A stretch of 12,087 nt of DNA, taken from Paracoccaceae bacterium (GTDB taxonomy: Bacteria; Pseudomonadota; Alphaproteobacteria; Rhodobacterales; Rhodobacteraceae). The stretch covers positions 1-12,087 of the forward strand of contig DAOUPC010000050.1 of assembly GCA_030626365.1 (NCBI GenBank), read 5' to 3'. Shown here in pieces: positions 6,160-12,087 of the stretch (within the stretch, counting starts at the first letter, position 1; each line of letters begins with the position of its first letter). The position numbers and the translations under genes are program-made. The notes beneath the pieces were generated by a model. That model had not been told where the DNA came from. It worked only from the letters and a program-made list of their open reading frames with translations, and made no database searches.

Positions 6160-7455
6160 ATGACCGACGCCAAAAAAACCGCCACGCTGACGGTGAATAA
6201 CGAAACTCACGAGTTGCCGATGTTTTCACCAACCGCCGGCCCCGATGTGATCGACATCCGCAAGCTTTATGCACATGCCGGTGTGTTCACCTATGACCCT
6301 GGTTTCACCTCGACCGCCAGTTGCGACAGCACCATCACCTTTATCGATGGCGACAAGGGCGAATTGCTGCACCGGGGCTATCCGATCGACCAGCTGGCCG
6401 AAAAGTCGCATTACCTCGAAGTGTGCTATCTGCTGCTTTATGGTGAGCTGCCCTCGGCCACGGAGCTTGAGGATTTTGAACAGCGCGTGACCCGTCACAC
6501 GATGGTGCATGAACAGATGATGAATTTCTTTCGCGGATTCCGCCGCGACGCGCCGCCGATGGCGATCATCACCGGCGTGGTTGGTGCGATGTCAGCGTTT
6601 TATCACGACAGCACCGACATCACCGATCCCTGGCAGCGCGAAGTCGCGTCAATCCGCCTGATCGCCAAAATGCCGACCATTGTGGCAATGGCGTACAAAT
6701 ATACGGTCGGCCAGCCGTTCGTCTATCCGCGCAACGATCTGGATTATGCGTCGAACTTTCTGCGCATGTGCTTTTCCGTGCCCTGCGAAGAATACGAGGT
6801 CAATCCGATCCTGGCCCGCGCCATGGACCGGATTTTCACCCTGCATGCCGACCACGAACAAAACGCGTCCACCTCGACCGTGCGGCTTGCGTCGTCGTCC
6901 GGGGCCAACCCGTTTGCCTGTATCGCCGCCGGTGTTGCCTGTCTGTGGGGCCCATCGCACGGGGGCGCAAACCAGGCCTGTCTGGAAATGCTGCGCGAGA
7001 TTGCAACCGTTGATCGCATCCCCGAATTCATCGCGCGCGCCAAGGACAAGAACGATCCGTTCCGCCTGATGGGCTTTGGCCACCGGGTCTATAAGAACAC
7101 CGACCCACGTGCCGTGGTGCTAAAGAAATCGGCAGACGAAGTTCTGGAATTGCTTGGGGTCGAAAACAACGAGTTGCTGCAAGTCGCCAAAGAGCTTGAG
7201 CGCGTGGCCCTAAGCGATCCCTACTTCATCGAGAAAAAGCTGTTCCCGAATGTCGATTTCTATTCGGGTATCATTCTTGAGGCGATGGGCTTTCCGACAT
7301 CGATGTTCACCCCGATCTTTGCATTGTCACGCACGGTTGGCTGGATTTCCCAGTGGAAGGAAATGATCGCCGACCCACAAAACAAGATCGGTCGCCCCCG
7401 CCAGCTTTATCTGGGCGAAACCGCACGTGATTACACGGATATCGAAACCCGCTAG
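6160..7455 (+). CDS. gltA: Citrate synthase (type II)
   Basis: Citrate synthase condenses acetyl-CoA and oxaloacetate to citrate, the entry step of the TCA cycle. The protein is 431 aa against 427 in E. coli GltA, and the family blocks align closely. These include YDPGFTSTASCDSTITFIDG (45-64), HRGYPIDQLA (71-80), the HADHEQNASTST block (229-240), GPSHGGAN (264-271), GFGHRVYKNTDPRA (306-319) and FPNVDFYSG (362-370). The catalytic triad is complete: His267, His308 and Asp366, equivalent to E. coli His264, His305 and Asp362. The N-terminal domain of type II (hexameric, often NADH-sensitive) enzymes is present. GAGGA lies nine bases before the ATG. A strong terminator at 7490-7524 ends the transcript. 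Confidence 0.98.
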   Translation: MTDAKKTATLTVNNETHELPMFSPTAGPDVIDIRKLYAHAGVFTYDPGFTSTASCDSTITFIDGDKGELLHRGYPIDQLAEKSHYLEVCYLLLYGELPSATELEDFEQRVTRHTMVHEQMMNFFRGFRRDAPPMAIITGVVGAMSAFYHDSTDITDPWQREVASIRLIAKMPTIVAMAYKYTVGQPFVYPRNDLDYASNFLRMCFSVPCEEYEVNPILARAMDRIFTLHADHEQNASTSTVRLASSSGANPFACIAAGVACLWGPSHGGANQACLEMLREIATVDRIPEFIARAKDKNDPFRLMGFGHRVYKNTDPRAVVLKKSADEVLELLGVENNELLQVAKELERVALSDPYFIEKKLFPNVDFYSGIILEAMGFPTSMFTPIFALSRTVGWISQWKEMIADPQNKIGRPRQLYLGETARDYTDIETR

Positions 7456-7489
7456 GCGCACGCGCCCGGACCATATTTGCATCACCATG

Positions 7490-7524
7490 AATGCGCCCAA
7501 CCGGATCGGTTTGGGCGCATTTTT
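7490..7524 (+). terminator. Rho-independent terminator of gltA
   Basis: AATGCGCCCAA (7490-7500) pairs with TTGGGCGCATT (7511-7521), and CCG (7501-7503) pairs with CGG (7507-7509), around a GAT loop with one bulged T at 7510. Five T residues at 7520-7524 follow the stem on the plus strand. The gltA stop lies 34 bp upstream. The opposite strand has no T run after the stem, so it should terminate only plus-strand transcription. Confidence 0.9.
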
Positions 7525-7550
7525 CATTCAAACCGGACAGAAACATCGGA

Positions 7551-7571
7551 TTGTCAACTTTGACGGGACAA
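7551..7571. promoter_or_regulatory. Nested inverted repeats upstream of the RTX gene, possible operator
   Basis: GTCAA-CT-TTGAC is a perfect 12-bp inverted repeat at 7553-7564. It is nested in a second pair, TTGTC (7551-7555) with GACAA (7567-7571). A TTGACA that could be a -35 element follows at 7586-7591, but I see no good -10 element at standard spacing. The palindrome lies 82 bp before the RTX start and after the gltA terminator, so it most likely belongs to the RTX gene. Its core, CAA-N2-TTG, resembles sites I recall being reported for alphaproteobacterial NtrX; that match is from memory. Confidence 0.4.
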
Positions 7572-7609
7572 TAAAGGCCCCGGATTTGACAGGTGCCCCC
7601 CTACCTTTC

Positions 7610-7642
7610 TAGGCCTGTGTACAAGTCAATTTATTAGGCCTG
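7610..7642. repeat. Direct repeat TAGGCCTG in the RTX gene leader
   Basis: TAGGCCTG occurs at 7610-7617 and 7635-7642, 25 bp apart. The core AGGCCT is self-complementary, so the two copies can also pair with each other in RNA. The second copy contains AGG eight bases before the ATG, the only ribosome-binding-site-like element, so pairing could block translation. This is inference. Confidence 0.35.
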
Positions 7643-7645
7643 AAA

Positions 7646-8476
7646 ATGATTATTGGTGTGCTTCTGGGTTTTGCGGCATTGGCCGTGGTGTCCTCAATCT
7701 TAGGTGATGGTGAAACCGAAGTGTCTGATCCGGTCGCGGATGGGGGTGGTCTGCTTGTGGATGGCAGCAACCAGGGTGATCTTCTGGCAGGTGGTGCCGG
7801 GGATGACCAGTTTTTCGGTAACGATGGCGACGATCTGATCATTGGCCTGGGCGGGGATGACGCGCTTTTGGGCGGGGCGGGCAACGACCGTATTTTCGGC
7901 GGGTCGGGCGATGATTTCCTGCGTGGCGCAGCCGGCGATGACCTGATCCTTGACGGCAAAGGGGCCGACACGCTGGTTGGCGACACCGGGGACGATACCA
8001 TCATCGCCGCCGGTGTTCTGGATGCGGATGGCCTGGCTGAACAGGCCGCCGCCCAATACCCAAACCAACCCGACAACATCGACCCCGGCCAGATCGCAAT
8101 TGATTTTGACGGCGACACCGACACCCAGGGCGATCAACTGTCCGGCGGTTATGGCGATGACCTGATACTGGCTGGGGCCAACGACACGATCACCGCCGGG
8201 CACGGCCTGGATGATCTGTTACTGGGAACCTGGATCAGTGATGCAGGCCCGGTCACCGTGACCGATTTCGTAAAAGACGAGGATTCGCTGCTGTTTGCCT
8301 ATGACGAGGCAGAAGATGCCCCCGATATGACCCTTGAAACCACCAAAGATGCGTTCGGCAACCCCGAAGATGCACAGTTATATGCCAACGGCACACTGGT
8401 TGCCGTGCTTCAGGGCGTCGGGGCATCTTTTGATCTGGATGACGTGCTTTTGACGCCCGTCAGCGCAATCACCTAG
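7646..8476 (+). CDS. Membrane-anchored RTX-repeat calcium-binding protein
   Basis: The 276 aa protein starts with one hydrophobic segment (residues 2-19), followed at once by an acidic linker. This suggests a signal anchor rather than a cleaved signal peptide, with the rest outside the cytoplasm. Residues 49-120 hold eight tandem RTX nonapeptides of the GGxGxDxUx type (for example GGAGDDQFF, GNDGDDLII, GGAGNDRIF, GGSGDDFLR), which form calcium-loaded parallel beta rolls. An insert (about 123-163) includes the Asp-rich DFDGDTDTQGD. Another RTX unit (GGYGDDLIL, 167-175) and degenerate units follow, then a non-repeat C-terminal domain (about 195-276) with GTWISDAGPVTVTDF, DSLLFAYDEAED and a final DLDDVLLTP. 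That C-terminal pattern resembles a family of roseobacter RTX proteins of unknown role. No type I secretion genes, protease or toxin domain are nearby. The protein is very acidic. The substrate or partner is unknown; a structural or adhesive surface role is only a guess. Confidence 0.85.
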   Translation: MIIGVLLGFAALAVVSSILGDGETEVSDPVADGGGLLVDGSNQGDLLAGGAGDDQFFGNDGDDLIIGLGGDDALLGGAGNDRIFGGSGDDFLRGAAGDDLILDGKGADTLVGDTGDDTIIAAGVLDADGLAEQAAAQYPNQPDNIDPGQIAIDFDGDTDTQGDQLSGGYGDDLILAGANDTITAGHGLDDLLLGTWISDAGPVTVTDFVKDEDSLLFAYDEAEDAPDMTLETTKDAFGNPEDAQLYANGTLVAVLQGVGASFDLDDVLLTPVSAIT

Positions 8477-8518
8477 GGTCAGGAATCAGCGCCGAGATAC
8501 CGGGCCGGTCGACGTGAC

Positions 8519-9934
8519 CTATTCCATTTCCCCCTCAGCCGCTTCATCCAGATAGGCGATCCGTGCGCCGGATTTGTTCGAGGTCACCACCCCCAGCGAC
8601 TTTAGCTTGCGGTGCAATGCGCTGCGCTCCATGCCGACAAATGACGCGGTGCGGCTGATGTTGCCACCAAACCGGTTGATCTGGGTCAGCAGGTATTCCC
8701 TTTCAAACGCTTCTCTTGCCTCGCGCAGCGGCATCGTCGCCAGCGTACCCGACAACACAACACGGCCATCCCCGGTCTGCGCTTCTTCATCACTGGGCAA
8801 TTCGCGTGCCTCGATCGGATCGCTTCCGTCACCCAGAATCAGCACCCGCTCGACCAGATTTTTAAGCTGCCGCACGTTGCCCGGCCAGACCATCGTCTGC
8901 ATCAGTGCCACCGCCTCTTCGCTAATCGCACGTAACGGCAGGCCCTGCGCGGCATTGCACGCGGCGATGAAATGTTCGGCCAGAACCGGAATATCCTCGC
9001 GCCGCTCTTCCAGTGAAGGCACGGCAATGGGCACCACGTTCAGACGGTGAAACAGTTCCTCGCGAAACCTCTTTTCGCGGATTTCTGCCGACAAATCCTT
9101 GTTGGTGCTGGAAATAACCCGCAAATCAACCCTTACCGTGTCAGCCCCCCCGACCCTTTGGAACTGTTCATCCACCAGAACCCTCAGGATCTTGGACTGG
9201 GTGCCGACCGGCATATCCGCCACCTCGTCGAAATAGATAATGCCGCCATGTGCCTCTTCCAGAAGGCCCGGTTCGACCCCCCTTTCAAGGGTTTCCCGAC
9301 CAAACAGCACCTCTTCCATCCGGTCGGATTCCACCCCAGCGCAATTGACGATGACAAACGGTGCCGAGGCCCGGTTGGAATGGGCGTGAATATAGCGCGC
9401 GGCGATTTCCTTGCCCGATCCTGCCGGGCCGGACAGCATCACCCGCCCGTTCGATTTGGTTACCTTTTCAAGCTGCCCAACCAGCGTACGGAACGCCCCC
9501 GAGGTGCCGATCATCTCGGCGCTGTTTACCTCGCGCCGCTTAAGAGAGTTGTTTTCGCTGCGCAGGCGGGATGCCTCCATCGCGCGCCGGATCACCACCA
9601 TCAACTGATCGATGTTGAACGGTTTTTCTATGAAATCATACGCCCCTTGTTTGATCGCCGCGACGGCAATTTCAATGTTGCCATGCCCCGAAATGATCAC
9701 CACCGGCACATCCGGGTTGTCGCGCTTGACCACCTTCAGGATGTCGATGCCGTCCATGCGGCTGTCCTTTAGCCAGATATCAAGGACCATCAACGCCGGC
9801 GGCTCGTCGTTGATCGCGGCCATGCAATCGTCGGAATTGCCGGCCAACCGGGTGGCGTACCCCTCATCCTTCAGGATGTCAGACACCAGTTCCCGAATGT
9901 CACGTTCATCATCAACGATAAGAATATCACTCAT
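8519..9934 (-). CDS. ntrX: Nitrogen-regulation response regulator NtrX
   Basis: NtrX is the response regulator partnered with the NtrY kinase, linked in alphaproteobacteria to nitrogen metabolism, redox and envelope control. The 471 aa protein has a receiver domain (1-120) with the acidic pair Asp8/Asp9, phospho-acceptor Asp52 (MVLDIW), Ser82 and Lys104 (EKP). The AAA+ domain (about 140-370) has Walker A GPAGSGKE (169-176), Walker B GGIIYFDEV (230-238), a sensor-like RVISSTNKDL segment and WPGNVRQLKN (350-359). The C-terminal Fis-type helix-turn-helix (about 405-448) contains NISRTASFVGMERSALHRKL. The GAFTGA loop that contacts sigma-54 is absent: the corresponding stretch is LFGRETLERGVEPGLLEEAHGG, as I recall for other alphaproteobacterial NtrX. 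ATG overlaps the ntrY stop as ATGA, so translation is normally coupled. The gene appears intact although ntrY is not. It converges on the RTX gene with a 42 bp gap. Confidence 0.95.
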   Translation of the reverse strand: MSDILIVDDERDIRELVSDILKDEGYATRLAGNSDDCMAAINDEPPALMVLDIWLKDSRMDGIDILKVVKRDNPDVPVVIISGHGNIEIAVAAIKQGAYDFIEKPFNIDQLMVVIRRAMEASRLRSENNSLKRREVNSAEMIGTSGAFRTLVGQLEKVTKSNGRVMLSGPAGSGKEIAARYIHAHSNRASAPFVIVNCAGVESDRMEEVLFGRETLERGVEPGLLEEAHGGIIYFDEVADMPVGTQSKILRVLVDEQFQRVGGADTVRVDLRVISSTNKDLSAEIREKRFREELFHRLNVVPIAVPSLEERREDIPVLAEHFIAACNAAQGLPLRAISEEAVALMQTMVWPGNVRQLKNLVERVLILGDGSDPIEARELPSDEEAQTGDGRVVLSGTLATMPLREAREAFEREYLLTQINRFGGNISRTASFVGMERSALHRKLKSLGVVTSNKSGARIAYLDEAAEGEME

Positions 9935-12087
9935 ACCAATCCTGCCTTTATTGTCTTGTTGCCTGCGCTTACCGGTTTCAGCGCGCCTATTTTCCCAGAG
10001 CGACCACCGCCTTGTGGTTTAAGGGACAGACGGATCACCGCCATCGCCCCGAAATGGCCGTTTCCGTCAAAATCAGGGGCGTCGCGCAATTGCAGCGACC
10101 CCCCATGTTCCTCGATGATCTTTTTGACAATCGGCAACCCCAGCCCCGTGCCCTCAGCGCGGGTGGTCACATAGGGTTCAAACAGCCGCGCCCGGTCTTC
10201 GGGCAGGCCGGTTCAATTGTCGGCGATGGTGATTTCACACTGTTTTTCACCGGCCTTCATCGTCACCTGTATCTGTGGGGAAAACCCATCTGGAATTCCT
10301 TTATTCTTCAGGGTTTCAATGGCTTCCCCGGCGTTCTTGATCAGGTTGGTCAACGCCTGGGAAATCATTGTCGCATCAATTTCAGCAATCACAGGTGCCT
10401 CGGGAAGGTCGGACACTATCCGCACCTCTGGCTGGCCGGCCTGCTGCAAAAGAACCGCATCACGGACCAGCGCAGTCATATCTTCGCTGCGCCGTTCGGG
10501 TTCAGGCATCCGGGCGAATTTCGAAAATTCGTCAACGATCCGGCGCAGGTCATTGGTCTGGCGTATGATCACATCGGTCATCGCCTCAAGCTGGTCCGAC
10601 TCTTCACCCAGCTTTGGGGCGAACTTGCGCTTGATCCGTTCGGCGCTTAATTGAATCGGGGTCAGCGGGTTCTTGATCTCGTGTGCGATGCGCCGGGCCA
10701 CGTCGCCCCAGGCGGCCATCCTTTGGGCGCTGACCAGGTCGGTCACATCGTCGAACGACACCACATAGCCTTCCAGCGTCCCGTCATCATTGCGCCGCGT
10801 CGCCATGCGCACCAACAGGTTCTCCAGATGCCCCTGCCGTGTCACCTTGACCTCGCCTTGGGCAATTTCGGACTCGCCCAGCTTCAGTTCCCCGAACAGC
10901 GGGCCAAACTCTGGGACCGCCACCGCCAGCGCCAGCGATTCCTCGTCCCCCTTCCAGTCCAGCAGCCTTCGGGCGGACCGATTGACGAATGTCACCCGCC
11001 CTTCCGGGTCGCATCCAACCACGCCGGACGTGACCGACGACAGGACCGAATCAAACAGCCGGCGGCGGCGCTCAATCTGGGTGGTATTGTCCAGCAACGC
11101 CTGGCGCTGCCCGTTTAGTTGCCGGGTCATCTGGTTGAAATAGCGCCCCAGCATGGCAATCTCGTCATCGCCCTCGCCCTCGGCGACCTGCACCTCAAGA
11201 TCACCGCCACCGACCTGCTGCGCCGCCGTGGTCAGTTGCCCCACCGGGCGTGACAGCCGTTCGGCAAACCACAGCCCCAGCCAGATCGCCGCCAGAATCA
11301 GGATCACCGCAAATCCCAGATACAACAGGCCAAATTCAAACAGCACCCGCCCCCGTTCGCTTTCCAGTTGCTGATACAGGCGCACGGTTTCCTTGGTGTC
11401 GTCCAGCAGGCTCAGGATTTCACCGTCCACCTCGCGGCTGACATACAAAAACCGGTCGATGAACGCGTCAAGCCGCACCAGCGCACGAAATTCGTTGTTG
11501 TCCCAGTCCTGAATGATCAGCAACCCATCCTTGTCGGACATGGTGATTTCTTCGGCTGAGGGGTGTTCGAAATCGAACAGATAAGAGCGCTCTCCTCGGG
11601 CGCGGATGTCGCCGGTTCCATCAATCACATAGGCCTCGCGCAGGCCCCTCTGGATCAATCCCTGCCCCTGTGCCAGCACCTGGCGCAGTTCGGCGTCATT
11701 CATGTAAAAGCTGACGGTGCGCCCCTGGTCCACATAATGCGCCAGCGCACGGGCGTCCTGGGCCAGATCCTCGCGTTGTTCGCGCTCGTACGCCTCGGCG
11801 GCAGCCAGTGAACTGCCGACCACCTCGCGGACCCGCTCGGAAAACCAGCCCTCAAGGCCGATATTCACCGTCAGGCCGGCAAACACGGCAACCGTCACCG
11901 TGGGGATCAACGCCATCAGTGCGAACACACCGGTCAGGCGCAAATGCAGGCGGGAACCCGCCGACTGGGCACGCCGCGCCGAAATCAGACGCGCAACCTG
12001 CCCCAGAACCAGCGTCGCAACAAACAGGATATAGACCAGATCGGCCAACAGGATGAATCGCAAGGTCGGGGCCGAGGCCCCCTGATC
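9931..12087 (-). pseudogene. ntrY: Sensor histidine kinase NtrY, interrupted by an in-frame TGA; 5' end beyond the window
   Basis: The frame is open from the right edge to a TGA at 10213-10215, then continues in the same frame to the TGA at 9931-9933 that overlaps the ntrX start. Counting from a TTG at 12063, used only as reference, membrane helices lie near 3-24, 43-66 and 245-266, with a periplasmic sensor region of about 175 residues between the last two. HAMP follows (about 267-320), PAS (about 333-440), HisKA with His461 in RRIAHEIKNPLTP, and an N box LTNLIKNAGEA (571-581). Residues ADN immediately before the stop, and TGLPED after it, show that the stop replaces the first Gly of the DNGxG (G1) motif. 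The downstream part still has the F box LFEPYVTTRAEG and G2 box GTGLGLPIVKKIIEEHGG. The truncated product would lack an ATP-binding lid and should not autophosphorylate. One base (GGA to TGA) explains it. Real mutation and sequence error are both possible. The true start lies upstream of 12087, since the frame is open there and a first transmembrane segment may be missing. Confidence 0.9.

Noticed and set aside
8474..8521. Inverted repeat TAGGGTCA...TGACCTA spanning the two convergent stops of the RTX gene and ntrX
   Set aside because: It has short arms with a bulge, a long loop and no T tract; part of the match is just two TAG stops facing each other.
9047..9772. 241-aa plus-strand ORF inside ntrX
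   Set aside because: It is the antisense shadow of a complete NtrX with all three domains, with no motif or repeat of its own.
9931..10170. Short ORF as an independent protein
   Set aside because: Its sequence is the F box, G2 box and tail of NtrY in the same frame as the main ntrY ORF; it is the severed 3' part, not a separate gene.
10213..10215. TGA as selenocysteine or glycine by code change
   Set aside because: The position calls for glycine, not cysteine, and TGA ends moaC, lexA and gltX in the same window, so neither selenocysteine nor a TGA-as-glycine code fits.
1..12087. Mobile elements, CRISPR arrays, tRNA or rRNA genes, toxin-antitoxin or defence genes
   Set aside because: I found no transposase, integrase, regularly spaced repeats, RNA-gene motifs or defence domains; the genes are mostly core functions.

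Overview
The window is GC-rich chromosomal DNA that looks like an alphaproteobacterium of the Rhodobacterales (Roseobacter/Rhodobacter type). The evidence is the gene order moaC-moeA-lexA with comEC antisense, then gltX and gltA; a LexA box of the alphaproteobacterial GAAC-N7-GAAC form; an ntrY-ntrX pair; and a small RTX-repeat protein of a style common in roseobacters. Nothing suggests a plasmid, prophage, transposon, CRISPR array or RNA gene.

Layout, left to right. Positions 1-1678 hold the end of a molybdenum-cofactor segment: a 12-residue tail of an upstream gene (perhaps trpC), then moaC and moeA, joined by TGATG and ATGA overlaps as in a translationally coupled operon. lexA (1783-2481) has its own promoter with an SOS box over the spacer and -10 region. 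comEC (4544-2475, minus) converges on lexA and overlaps it by 7 bp. It has the membrane competence core but no C-terminal metallo-beta-lactamase domain, and it carries two long homopolymer tracts. gltX (4623-6023) diverges from comEC across 78 bp. gltA (6160-7455) follows in the same direction and ends at a strong intrinsic terminator. A membrane-anchored RTX-repeat protein (7646-8476) converges on the ntrYX operon, which reads leftward from the right edge (ntrX 9934-8519; ntrY from beyond 12087 down to 9931).

How they fit together: most of the window is housekeeping (cofactor synthesis, DNA-damage control, DNA uptake, glutamyl-tRNA charging, entry to the TCA cycle). The main exception is ntrY. 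Its frame runs from the right edge through membrane, HAMP, PAS and HisKA segments and is cut by one TGA at 10213-10215. That codon sits where the first glycine of the DxGxG ATP-binding motif should be. The same frame then continues with a well-conserved F box and G2 box to the normal ATGA overlap with ntrX. This is either a recent nonsense mutation (one base from GGA) that disables the kinase, or a sequence error. NtrX itself appears intact but lacks a GAFTGA sigma-54 contact loop.

I did not find a convincing new multi-gene system. The items most worth a second look are the ntrY nonsense codon, the RTX protein and the palindrome in its upstream region, and the two poly-C tracts in comEC. No stretch longer than 190 bp lacks a gene. 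The intergenic gaps (1679-1782, 4545-4622, 6024-6159, 7456-7645, 8477-8518) are described through their regulatory or repeat entries where anything is visible.
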